In this document: one piece after another, positions 37,035 through 43,933 of the stretch
Position numbering within the stretch: position 1 is the stretch's first letter
How the letters are laid out: the number at the start of each line of letters is the position of its first letter
Source of the DNA: Labilithrix sp.
GTDB taxonomy: Bacteria; Myxococcota_A; Polyangia; Polyangiales; Polyangiaceae
Direction of reading: 5' to 3'
DNA length: 45,480 nucleotides
NCBI GenBank assembly: GCA_019637105.1
Contig: JAHBWF010000049.1
Coordinates: forward strand, 1-45,480
Translations under genes and position numbers: made by a program
The notes under the pieces: generated by a model
Database searches by the model: none
The model's input: the letters and a program-made list of their open reading frames with translations, nothing else
Told to the model about the DNA's origin: nothing

Positions 37035-38535
37035 TGGCCCGCCGCGCCCCCGTCAAAATCGAGCCGCCCGCGGTCACCGCTTGACAATCCCCCGCCGACC
37101 GAAGAAGGTGCGTCCCCTCACCGACCAGCCCAGATAGCTCAGCTGGTAGAGCAGGGGATTGAAAATCCCCGTGTCGGCGGTTCGATTCCGTCTCTGGGCA
37201 CTGCAAATCGCGTGGATTTGGCAGTGCGGGCGCCTCTCCTGGTGTGTCCTGACCCCCCTTCCCCCAGGTGTCGCCGCCCATTAGCAGCCCACCGATGATC
37301 TGGGCGCGCTGCACACCCGCGAGCTCGGCGCCCGTCGCGCGGCCGTAGCGGCGCTCGACCATCCGCGAGTCGGCGTGGCCCATCGACGGCGCGATCGCCT
37401 GCGGCGCGACGCCGGCGAGCCGGAGCCACTTCGCGTGCGTCCGCCGGAGATCGTTCGGGCAGAGCGGCGGGATCCCGGCTCGCTCGCACGCCTCGATCAG
37501 GCGGTGGCGGAACGACGAGGCGTGCGACGCGCGGAAGAGGAAGGTCCCCTCGGCGTCCGAGAGCTGCCCGTCGCCGTACCGGCGCGCGTAGTCGAGGAGC
37601 AGCCGGAACGGGTAGAGCTCGATCGGCACGGGCCGGTCCTTGCGCCGCTTGTTCTTCGAGCCGCGGACCTTCGCGAGCGACAGGTCCGCGGCGATGTCCT
37701 CGCGCCGCGCGCGCCAGATCGCCGACCACTCGGCGCTCGTCGCGATCACGTAGCAGACGATCGCGAAGAGCGCGTGTCCGACCTCCTCCCGCTCGGGCGG
37801 GGCGGCGCGATCCTCGCTCGAGTAGCGCACGATCGTCGAGATCGAGACGCCCCACTCCTTCGCCAGGTCCTTCGCGAGCTCGCCGCGCGCGCGCCGCGCG
37901 TGCAGCTCGGCGATCCGCTCCGGCGACAGCGCGCGCTCCGTCGTCGGGACGATCCGCACCATCGCCTCGTAGAGGCGCACGAAGTCCTCGGGCGAGACCC
38001 AGCGATCCCGCTCCTCCGAGCCAGACGAGAAGCCCACGGGGAAGACCTCGTCCAGCTCGCCGCTCCAGAGCCTGCGACGCTTCGCGAGGCGCATCGCCGC
38101 GCGCCAGGTCGTCAGCTCCTTCGCGATCGTGCTCTCGACCACGCCGTCATCACGCCGCTGGTAGATGTAGTCGTCGACGAGCTGCGCCTTCACCTCGCTC
38201 AGGAAGATCGCCGCCTTCGGGCTGCGCTCGAGGACCTCCGCGAGCCCGTCGATCAGCACGCCGCTCTTCTTCTGGTAGAACGCCACGGTCTCCACGCTCT
38301 TCTTTCCTGCCTTCGCCTGGCTTGCGCGGTCGCGGATCAAGAGCTCGAGGGCGTCCCTGAGCGTGGCTTTCTCCGCCGCCGCACGCTCGGGATCAAGGGC
38401 GTTTCGTTCGAGCTTAGCGGCGCGAGCTTCAGCTGCCCTCGCGTCGGTGCAGTTCGTCGAAACTTTCCGCGTCCCGCCCTCCGGCTTGGGGACCCAGGCG
38501 TAGTAGATGCCGCCACGCTTGAAGATTCGGGCCAT
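36991..38535 (-). CDS. Tyrosine-recombinase-type integrase with inserted HTH; frame crosses the attachment site
   Basis: Start MARIFKR with GAGGAAAC before the ATG. Residues 1-45 are an arm-type domain (RGGIYYAWV) and about 60-165 a core-binding domain. At 203-237 there is an unusual helix-turn-helix (RIAELHARRARGELAKDLAK, then GVSISTIVRY, like the HTH of serine invertases). The catalytic domain follows, with Lys near 294, NDLRRTH (361-367), GH (387) and Tyr397 (MVERRYG). The first catalytic Arg is Glu269 (TSAEWSAIW where TGLRxSEL is usual) and His of HxxR is Asn361. From residue 446 the frame enters the tRNA antisense strand, so the last 69 residues are host-derived; the excised form must end differently. 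Confidence 0.85.
   Translation of the reverse strand: MARIFKRGGIYYAWVPKPEGGTRKVSTNCTDARAAEARAAKLERNALDPERAAAEKATLRDALELLIRDRASQAKAGKKSVETVAFYQKKSGVLIDGLAEVLERSPKAAIFLSEVKAQLVDDYIYQRRDDGVVESTIAKELTTWRAAMRLAKRRRLWSGELDEVFPVGFSSGSEERDRWVSPEDFVRLYEAMVRIVPTTERALSPERIAELHARRARGELAKDLAKEWGVSISTIVRYSSEDRAAPPEREEVGHALFAIVCYVIATSAEWSAIWRARREDIAADLSLAKVRGSKNKRRKDRPVPIELYPFRLLLDYARRYGDGQLSDAEGTFLFRASHASSFRHRLIEACERAGIPPLCPNDLRRTHAKWLRLAGVAPQAIAPSMGHADSRMVERRYGRATGAELAGVQRAQIIGGLLMGGDTWGKGGQDTPGEAPALPNPRDLQCPETESNRRHGDFQSPALPAELSGLVGEGTHLLRSAGDCQAVTAGGSILTGARRAITGAADAAGASCSA
37128..37200 (+). tRNA. tRNA-Phe (GAA)
   Basis: 73 nt folding into a full cloverleaf. Acceptor GCCCAGA pairs with TCTGGGC plus discriminator A. 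The D arm has AGCTCAGCTGGTAGAGC, the anticodon stem GGGGA/TCCCC holds loop TTGAAAA (anticodon GAA), and the T arm has GGTTCGATTCC. CCA is not encoded. The 3' end abuts the integrase gene, so this tRNA is the attachment site of the element to its right. Confidence 0.97.
37201..37224. repeat. Imperfect inverted repeat next to the tRNA end
   Basis: CTGCAAATC (37201-37209) and GATTTGGCAG (37215-37224) are inverted copies apart from one extra base. They start at the first base past the tRNA, inside the integrase frame. This position suits an integrase core or arm site. Confidence 0.4.
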
Positions 38536-38714
38536 GTTTCCTCGGGCTCCACGGTCTGTTCGCGGAGCCATCGCTCGAAGACGACGCGCTCCACTTTGAT
38601 CAGGTCACCGATCCGGACGTGCTTCAACTTCCGGATGATCTTGTAGGCCTTGCTCTCGCAGACGCCGAGCTCGTGCTCGATGTCCTTCGCGGTCATGAAG
38701 CGGTCCGCGCTCAC
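38337..38714 (-). CDS. Excisionase-like small HTH protein (Xis candidate)
   Basis: 125 residues from a GTG with AGGAGG before it; the GTG overlaps the previous stop (GTGA). The first 60 residues are a MerR/excisionase-type winged helix (MTAKDIEHELGVCESKAYKI, VRIGDLIKVERVVFERWLREQ). The remaining 65 residues lie in DNA shared with the integrase N-terminus in another frame (199-bp overlap) and look unstructured. Role: directs the integrase towards excision (inference from fold and position). Confidence 0.8.
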   Translation of the reverse strand: MSADRFMTAKDIEHELGVCESKAYKIIRKLKHVRIGDLIKVERVVFERWLREQTVEPEETWPESSSVAASTTPGSPSRRAGRGKFRRTAPTRGQLKLAPLSSNETPLIPSVRRRRKPRSGTPSSS

Positions 38715-38959
38715 GGCAACGAGCCTCCTTCGCACTTGCACATGCTGGCGCAGTGAAACGAGCAGCGCCCGTCGTTGCAGAGCACGCTCCGGAGCGCCCT
38801 GCAGTCGTGACGCAGCTTGTTCAGGGGGTGGTTGTTTTCCAGGTAGCCGGTGCAGAGCGGCTCCGGCGGCGTCGTCGTGCGTCGCCCGCGAACGTAGCGG
38901 CCCGCGAAGAACGTGGCGGGCGCGAGCAGCGCGCCGGCGAAGACGAGGAGCTCCATCAC
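38711..38959 (-). CDS. Small membrane protein with Cys-rich tail
   Basis: 82 residues. An N-terminal membrane helix (MELLVFAGALLAPATFFAGRY) is followed by a short basic stretch and a tail with six Cys (CTGYLENN, HDCRA, LCNDGRCSFHCASMCKC). AGGAGG lies ahead of tandem GTG/ATG starts. The stop overlaps the xis start. Not recognised. Confidence 0.75.
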   Translation of the reverse strand: MMELLVFAGALLAPATFFAGRYVRGRRTTTPPEPLCTGYLENNHPLNKLRHDCRALRSVLCNDGRCSFHCASMCKCEGGSLP

Positions 38960-39204
38960 GACAAGCCTCCTCGCTTCTCGAGCTCAGCGCGGACCGCGGC
39001 GAGCTCCTGCTCGAGCCTCGTCACATGCGACGAGAGGTCAGAGCAGGAGGGACAATCGACCTGGTCTCCGTCGCGTTCGACGTTGGCTCTTTGCTTGTCG
39101 CTGAGTCCCTCGTCGTAGATCGGGTATCTGTGGCCACACGCGAGCTCGGCCGCCCACTGCCGCTCCGGCGTGATGTCCACCCACCCGACGACTCGGCGCT
39201 TCAT
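38956..39204 (-). CDS. Small zinc-binding, coiled-coil protein
   Basis: 82 residues from ATG 39204, which overlaps the previous gene's stop (ATGA). It has ACGHRYPIYDEGLS and CPSCSDL (one Cys-His and one CxxC pair, probably one zinc site), then a heptad-like C-terminus (VTRLEQELAAVRAELEKR). Such CGH...CPSC proteins are frequent in phage early regions. Function unknown. Confidence 0.75.
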   Translation of the reverse strand: MKRRVVGWVDITPERQWAAELACGHRYPIYDEGLSDKQRANVERDGDQVDCPSCSDLSSHVTRLEQELAAVRAELEKRGGLS

Positions 39205-40076
39205 CGCTGCGCTCCGCGGCGCCATGCCTGGACGAGTGCGTCGTGCAGCACCGCTCGCCGGACGTCGTTCGAAATCATCCGTTCGTGGCGCTCCTCGTAT
39301 GCCTCGAACGCGAGGACCTGTTGCATGAGCGCCTCCGAGATCTCCGGCGTGAGCAGCGCTGGCTCCGGGCACGGGTGCTCCGCGTCATGCTGCTCGAGGA
39401 GCATGCGGAAGTAGTCGACGTGCTCGCCGAAGCACTCGGCGAATGCCTTGGGATCTTCGAACTCGTCGAAGAGGTCGACGGCCTTCTTGAGCGCACGTGC
39501 CCAGCCCTTGGTGGTGCGCCATGGCGCGGGCGTCCGCGCTTCGTTCGGGCGTTGCTCCTCTTCGAGGGCCGCCATGATCTTCGCCTCGAGCCCGGAGCCG
39601 AAGTCGAGGACGTCTCCGTCGGCGCGTGCAGCCGCGATGAGGCGACGCGCACGATCGCGCGCGGGTCCGGGCGGGTTCACTCCGGCCTGCGCCGCGGCCC
39701 CGGGGACCGACGTATCGGATCTCTCCTTCTCTTCCTCGCTTCGCTTAGGCGGAGCGGCCTGGTGGCACTTCCCCGCGGCAATGCCCATGACGCGGGCCGC
39801 GACCCAGTCGAACGTCCTCCGGTCGGACGGGTCCGCCGAATCTCGACGGCTCTCGAACAGAGCCCAGATGCACTGGGCCGCGAGCTCCTCGACGGCGCCG
39901 TGCGGCACCACGCGATCGTCGAACGAGATGTTCGCCGCGCCGCTAGTCGGCCAGCTAACACCGACGCAAAAGGGAGGCCCCTCGGCGCTCCTCTCGAGGT
40001 CGTCGGCTGCCTTGATCGTCTCCATCGCCTGCTCTCGCAGGCGCCGCACCAGAGCCGCTTTTGCCCCGGTCCTCAC
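39201..40076 (-). CDS. Unknown 291-residue protein of the element
   Basis: GTG start overlaps the upstream stop (GTGA). The N-terminal half has a helix (LVRRLREQAMETIKAADDLE), then a beta-like part (VGVSWPTSGAANISFDDRVV) and EELAAQCIWALFE. A Glu/Pro linker leads to a helical C-terminus (GWARALKKAVDLFDEFEDPK, ALMQQVLAFEAYEERHE). No family recognised, and no catalytic motif seen. Confidence 0.7.
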   Translation of the reverse strand: MRTGAKAALVRRLREQAMETIKAADDLERSAEGPPFCVGVSWPTSGAANISFDDRVVPHGAVEELAAQCIWALFESRRDSADPSDRRTFDWVAARVMGIAAGKCHQAAPPKRSEEEKERSDTSVPGAAAQAGVNPPGPARDRARRLIAAARADGDVLDFGSGLEAKIMAALEEEQRPNEARTPAPWRTTKGWARALKKAVDLFDEFEDPKAFAECFGEHVDYFRMLLEQHDAEHPCPEPALLTPEISEALMQQVLAFEAYEERHERMISNDVRRAVLHDALVQAWRRGAQR

Positions 40077-40537
40077 CGCTCACCGTCCTCGCTGACCCGA
40101 GGCGCGGGTTCACGGTCGAGAAGGATCCGCCCCTCAGTTTCCCGAAGACGATCACGGAGAGCGTTTGCCTTCTCCCGAAGGCGACGTCGTGCAACCTCGA
40201 GTGCCTCCGCCTTTGTCGCGAACGCCCAGTGGTACAGGTTGTGATTCCGATCGCGGAAGCACCGCTCGATGCCTCGCCACCCATCCGCCGCTCGCGAGAA
40301 CCGATCTGCTTGAGTGTATGCGATCCATTCGTCCACGAACGGCGCGCCCCGTCGATCCTCGTCCTCCGGAAACTCCTCCGCCCACGTCCGATTCACTCGG
40401 TACACGAAGCGGATCGGCTCGACGATGTGGTCGCCAAGGTCGTGCGTGATGACGAGCCATACCGTGAACTCGAAACCATCCACCGGCGCGTCGGGAAGCT
40501 CGAATGGGAGCGCCTTGGCAACGGATAGGTCACGCAT
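40073..40537 (-). CDS. Unknown 154-residue protein of the element
   Basis: Start MRDLSVAKALPFELP, overlapping the upstream gene by 8 bp. A beta-rich first half (FEFTVWLVITHDLGDHIVEP, RFVYRVNR) is followed by IAYTQADRFSRAADGWRGIE and a helical end (ATKAEALEVARRRLREKANA). Charged, no membrane segment. Not recognised. Confidence 0.7.
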   Translation of the reverse strand: MRDLSVAKALPFELPDAPVDGFEFTVWLVITHDLGDHIVEPIRFVYRVNRTWAEEFPEDEDRRGAPFVDEWIAYTQADRFSRAADGWRGIERCFRDRNHNLYHWAFATKAEALEVARRRLREKANALRDRLRETEGRILLDREPAPRVSEDGER

Positions 40538-40940
40538 CGTCGTCCTCCGTCCGTTGCCTCGGTCCGTTGTCGACGATGTCTCGAGCACGCTCCAGCGCCT
40601 CCGCCGAGATGTCGGTCCCGTCGGCTGCCTCCACGAGATCGCAGAGCGCATCGCGGTAGGCACCGGCCTCGTCCCTGTCCCGCTCGCAGTTCGATCGCGG
40701 CAGTCGCGACGTCCGGAGCGCCTCTAGGATCTGCTCGGACGTGACATCGTCTTCCTTGCGGACCCTGTCCCAAGCGAGCAGCGTGCGATCGAGGCTCTCC
40801 GTGTGCAGCATGTGCCAGCTGAACTCGGGGCTCTCGATGCACCGCCGCCAGATGTGGAGGATCGCGCGGTACACCGGGTCGGTGTCGGGTCCGTCGTTTC
40901 GCGCGTAGAGCTCGCGCTTCTTCTCCATGTCGTACAGCAT
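40530..40940 (-). CDS. Unknown 136-residue helical protein of the element
   Basis: Start MLYDMEKKRELYARN; overlaps the upstream stop by one base (TGATG). It is mostly helical (YRAILHIWRRCIESPEFSWH, SEQILEALRTSRL, ALERARDIVDNG) with an acidic tail. Not recognised. Confidence 0.7.
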   Translation of the reverse strand: MLYDMEKKRELYARNDGPDTDPVYRAILHIWRRCIESPEFSWHMLHTESLDRTLLAWDRVRKEDDVTSEQILEALRTSRLPRSNCERDRDEAGAYRDALCDLVEAADGTDISAEALERARDIVDNGPRQRTEDDDA

Positions 40941-41137
40941 CAGGGCGCGCCTCCTTCGCGGATGCGCGCAACGCATCGCGGATCGAGCCAGTTCAGATCG
41001 CCGTGCCTCTCGCTCTCGAAGAGCACGGCACCGTCATCGCGAATCGCGCGCACGAATCCGATCTCTCCGTGGAGCGCACCGGGGCCGGTGACGTAGATGC
41101 GTTCGCCCTCGCCTAGAGCGTGTACGGGTGCGGTCAC
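40940..41137 (-). CDS. Small beta-rich protein of the element
   Basis: 65 residues from a GTG (VTAPVHALGEGERIYVTG) that overlaps the upstream stop (GTGA). The layout GERIYVTGPGALHGEIGFVR ... GAVLFESERHGDLNWLDPR suggests a small SH3-like/KOW-like barrel. Function unknown. Confidence 0.65.
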   Translation of the reverse strand: MTAPVHALGEGERIYVTGPGALHGEIGFVRAIRDDGAVLFESERHGDLNWLDPRCVARIREGGAP

Positions 41138-41391
41138 GGCAATGCCTTTCGCAAGAACTCGAGCCCCGCGTCCGAGACCATGAACGTCGTCATCCTGCCC
41201 AGCGTCGCGTCGGCGCGTCGGCTGACCGTCATCAGCCCCTTCTCGACGAGGCCCGTGAGCACGGGCCAAGAGTCGGAGTCGTCCCCCGCGGTGAAGTAGT
41301 TGCGGTAGCGCCCGCGCCGCCACGCGGTGGTGTGGTCGAGCACGTGCAGCTCGTCGGCGTTCACGGCAACGGTCTTGTCGGGCGTCGTCAT
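41134..41391 (-). CDS. Small winged-helix-like protein
   Basis: 85 residues; GGAGGAAGGCGGC precedes the ATG, which overlaps the upstream stop (ATGA). The end, WPVLTGLVEKGLMTVSRRAD ... FMVSDAGLEFLRKAL, is a winged-helix pattern, similar to the N-terminal part of the next gene. It probably binds DNA or protein; role unknown. Confidence 0.7.
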   Translation of the reverse strand: MTTPDKTVAVNADELHVLDHTTAWRRGRYRNYFTAGDDSDSWPVLTGLVEKGLMTVSRRADATLGRMTTFMVSDAGLEFLRKALP

Positions 41392-41732
41392 GCCGCCTTC
41401 CTCCGCGCGCAGCCGAGGCACTCCCAACGCACGGGCGAGGTGTTCGGCTTCGCGGCGCGGACCTCGAACGTGACGGGGCGACCGCAACCGTCGCAGAAGA
41501 GGCCGGCCGAGAGACGCGCGTAGACGCGCTGCCCAAGCTCGGTGAGCCGGTGCCCATCCGAGCCGAACGGACCGCCGCCCGGTGCGAGCTCGGCGAGCTC
41601 GCGACTCTCGAGCGCGCGGCGAGTGCCCGCGTCGAGGATGTTCTCGGGCTTCGGATGCGCCTTCGCGAGGCGCTCGAGCGCGCGCCACTGCGGCGCGGTA
41701 AGCTTGTAGGGCTTCTGTTCGGATCGCGTCAC
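41388..41732 (-). CDS. Winged-helix-like plus zinc-ribbon protein
   Basis: 114 residues from a GTG with a GGAGAGAGGAG site. N-terminal LTAPQWRALERLAK ... RRALESRELAEL ... HRLTELGQRVYARL is winged-helix-like. The C-terminus has CDGCGRPVTF and CLGCARRKAA, one zinc ribbon. Stop and start overlaps (ATGA, GTGA) couple it to both neighbours. Function unknown. Confidence 0.7.
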   Translation of the reverse strand: MTRSEQKPYKLTAPQWRALERLAKAHPKPENILDAGTRRALESRELAELAPGGGPFGSDGHRLTELGQRVYARLSAGLFCDGCGRPVTFEVRAAKPNTSPVRWECLGCARRKAA

Positions 41733-41923
41733 GTCGTTCTCCTCTCTCCGGGGCGCGCCACCTGGAAGCGCGCCACCTCCCGTCGGCACGACGGGACGTA
41801 GCAACGAACGATCAACGTCTCGCCCTCGAGCGAGACCGAGAGCGGCGCCGTCAGGTGGCACCGCGCGCGCAGGACGAGATCGTCCTGGTCACCGCAAATG
41901 TCGCAAGCGGCGCGAGGACTCAC
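41729..41923 (-). CDS. Small zinc-ribbon protein
   Basis: 64 residues from a GTG with GGAG upstream, overlapping the upstream stop (GTGA). Cys pairs CDICG and CYVPSC flank a short beta hairpin (LVLRARCHLTAPLSVSLEGE), forming a likely single zinc ribbon. Function unknown. Confidence 0.65.
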   Translation of the reverse strand: MSPRAACDICGDQDDLVLRARCHLTAPLSVSLEGETLIVRCYVPSCRREVARFQVARPGERRTT

Positions 41924-42177
41924 GGCGTCTCCGTCGCGTACGGCTCCGCGATCTCCGTCGCGAAGCGGTGGATGCAGTCGGCGCAGAGGCCGACACAGCG
42001 TTCCGCCGTGCCGAAACGGACGAGCCGAACGCCGTGCTGAAGGCAGGCCGAGCACCAGCCGTGGCCCGTCCACACGTCGAAGGGTCGAGGGATCGGACCG
42101 TCGTATTCGTGGCGCGCGATGATCGGCTCTCCGTCCTGCGGAGGAGCGTGGTTTTGCAGAGGCGTGCCGGCGCTCAT
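41920..42177 (-). CDS. Small protein with CxxC pairs
   Basis: 85 residues, ATG overlapping the upstream stop (ATGA). It has GHGWCSACLQHGVRLVRFG, then ERCVGLCADCIHRFATEIAE: two Cys pairs suiting one zinc site. The first 35 residues look flexible (Pro-rich). It is coupled to the AAA ATPase gene, so the two products may act together. Confidence 0.65.
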   Translation of the reverse strand: MSAGTPLQNHAPPQDGEPIIARHEYDGPIPRPFDVWTGHGWCSACLQHGVRLVRFGTAERCVGLCADCIHRFATEIAEPYATETP

Positions 42178-42989
42178 GTGCGTCCTCCCGTTCCATCGAG
42201 GAGCCGGAGCAGCTCCTGCGAGCGGTTCACGTTCTCCTTCACGACCTCGTCGGGGAGCTTCCCCCGCCGGGGCGGCGCCGGCTCCGGGAGCGCCATGATC
42301 GCCCGGCGCGCCTGCTCCATCGCCTTCGCGCGGAGTTCGGCGCCGGAGAGGCCTTCGGTGCGGTCCGCGAGCGCGTCGAGCTGCTCCGCGCAGAGCGGGG
42401 AGCGGGAGAGCCACTGCTCGAGCATCCGGCGGCGCGCGTCGCGGTCGGGCAGCTCGAACGTGATCTCTGTGGGTACACGGCGCCGGAGCGCGGGATCGAG
42501 CTCGTCGGGGAAGTTGGTCGCCGCGAGCACGATGCGGTTGGGCGGCGTCCAGTCGATCTGCTGGAAGAACGTCGTCGTCGCGCGTGCGAGCTCGGCGCCG
42601 GCGCTCGTCTCCGCAGCGTCCCGCCGCATGCAGATGGCGTCGATCTCGTCGAGGAAGAGGATCGCCTTCGACGTCTTCGCGGCGTGGAAGCACGCCGCGA
42701 TACCCTTCGCCGACTCGCCGATGTGCTTGTCCACGACGGCCGAGACGTCCGCGACCACCACGGGCAGCCGAAGCTTCCATCCGAGCCAGCGCGCGGCGAG
42801 GGTCTTCCCCGTGCCGCTCGGCCCGGAGAACAGCACGCGCGTCGGCGGGTCCACGCCGGCGCGCAGGAACCGCTCGACGTGGCGGAGCTCGCTCGCGAGG
42901 CCCTCGACGCGCGAGCGCAGCGAGCCCGAGAGAACGAGCTCGCCCGAGAGGTCCTCGTCCGGCTCGATGACGTGCACCGGCGCGCTCAT
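42174..42989 (-). CDS. AAA+ ATPase (classic AAA, spastin/FtsH-like module)
   Basis: 271 residues. Walker A GPSGTGKT at 56-63, Walker B LFLDEID with Asp114/Glu115, sensor-1 AATN and the arginine finger in DPALRRRVP are all present. Helices of the small AAA domain follow (RRMLEQWL, GLSGAELRAKAMEQ). It has no protease, membrane or nuclease domain, so it would act as a hexameric remodeller with a partner. Genes beside it (41920, 42993) are uncharacterised and are candidates for that partner. Confidence 0.92.
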   Translation of the reverse strand: MSAPVHVIEPDEDLSGELVLSGSLRSRVEGLASELRHVERFLRAGVDPPTRVLFSGPSGTGKTLAARWLGWKLRLPVVVADVSAVVDKHIGESAKGIAACFHAAKTSKAILFLDEIDAICMRRDAAETSAGAELARATTTFFQQIDWTPPNRIVLAATNFPDELDPALRRRVPTEITFELPDRDARRRMLEQWLSRSPLCAEQLDALADRTEGLSGAELRAKAMEQARRAIMALPEPAPPRRGKLPDEVVKENVNRSQELLRLLDGTGGRT

Positions 42990-42992
42990 GGG

Positions 42993-43490
42993 TCAGTTCA
43001 CCTGCGCCGGATTCGGGACGTGTTCGCGCGTCAGTCGATGAACGAGCCCCGCCAGCCGACGCAGCACGAACACCATGTTCGCGTTGGTCGGGAACGAGAC
43101 CTTGAGCTCGCTGGCGTCGGGGAGCGTCATCGATCGGCCAGTGGGTCCGAGCGGAGCGCGCCCGCAGACGATCTGGTCCAGCAGATGAATCACGCTCGGC
43201 ACGTCCGCGTTGGCCGGATACGTCACTTGGACCTCGCCGCCGTCGGGGAGCCTCGCCTTGTGCTCCGTCCTCGCGTAGAGGACGAGCTTTGCGCCCGGCT
43301 CCTTGGTGCGCTCGATGAGGTTGTTCACCGAAACCGCGAACAGATAGGCGAACTCGCGCACCGTGCACGTCGCGACGACGCGCCCATGAACGTCCACCAC
43401 GTGGTACTCAGCGCCGCGCGCTCTGACGTCGAGCGGCCCTTGGAGCTCGGCGTTCGGCGGCGGCGGAGGGAGCGTGGACGCGGCGCTCAC
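42993..43490 (-). CDS. Unknown protein with an internal duplication
   Basis: 165 residues from a GTG that overlaps the upstream stop (GTGA); the stop lies 3 bp before the AAA ATPase start. After a Pro-rich start and a strand-rich segment (EYHVVDVHGRVVATCTVREF), two copies of one unit appear 42 residues apart: LPDGGEVQVTYPANAD and LPDASELKVSFPTNAN. Each is followed by an amphipathic helix. No family recognised. Confidence 0.7.
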   Translation of the reverse strand: MSAASTLPPPPPNAELQGPLDVRARGAEYHVVDVHGRVVATCTVREFAYLFAVSVNNLIERTKEPGAKLVLYARTEHKARLPDGGEVQVTYPANADVPSVIHLLDQIVCGRAPLGPTGRSMTLPDASELKVSFPTNANMVFVLRRLAGLVHRLTREHVPNPAQVN

Positions 43491-43933
43491 GCTGCGCTCT
43501 CCCCGAGCTTCGGCTCTCCGAACGCGTCGAACACGTCGTCCATCGACGCGAGGATCTCGGCGCCGCGATACATCAGCTCGGGCTCCATGGGCTCGAGCAT
43601 CACGACGGCGGCGCGCTTGCCCGACGCCATCGCGTAGCCGAGTTCCCACGAGGACGAGTGCCCCGACGGCAGCACGAGGACGCAGGCATCGCAGCTCTTC
43701 AGCGCCTCGATGTCGTGTTTGTGGCCACGCTGGGCGACCGGATGCTCGAGCGCCTCGCGGTACAACCGCGGCGTCCAGTGCCGCCAGTTCGGGTCGATCT
43801 CCGACCAGGAGAAGCCCGTCACGCCCGGCGCGGGCGCGCGGAAGTCGTAGACCTCGTGCCCGCACCGCCGGAGGACCTGGACGATCCCAGGCTGGAGCGC
43901 GTTGCGCCACGACGACGCGACGTAGATTTTCAT
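43487..43933 (-). CDS. Nucleoside 2-deoxyribosyltransferase-like protein
   Basis: 148 residues. The N-terminus MKIYVASSWRN is a Rossmann-like first strand of this superfamily. HDIEALKSCDACVLVLPSG is the central strand with the Asp, and SSSWELGYAMASGKRAAVV holds the presumed catalytic Glu (WELGYA) and last strands. The family cleaves or exchanges N-glycosidic bonds of deoxynucleosides; the broader superfamily includes nucleotide hydrolases and TIR-like enzymes. Substrate here is unknown. It is coupled to both neighbours (ATGA, GTGA). Confidence 0.8.
   Translation of the reverse strand: MKIYVASSWRNALQPGIVQVLRRCGHEVYDFRAPAPGVTGFSWSEIDPNWRHWTPRLYREALEHPVAQRGHKHDIEALKSCDACVLVLPSGHSSSWELGYAMASGKRAAVVMLEPMEPELMYRGAEILASMDDVFDAFGEPKLGESAA

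Noticed and set aside
36991-37200. The last 69 residues of the integrase frame as a real C-terminal domain
   Set aside because: They are the antisense of tRNA-Phe and of flanking chromosomal DNA, so they are a product of the insertion rather than a conserved domain.
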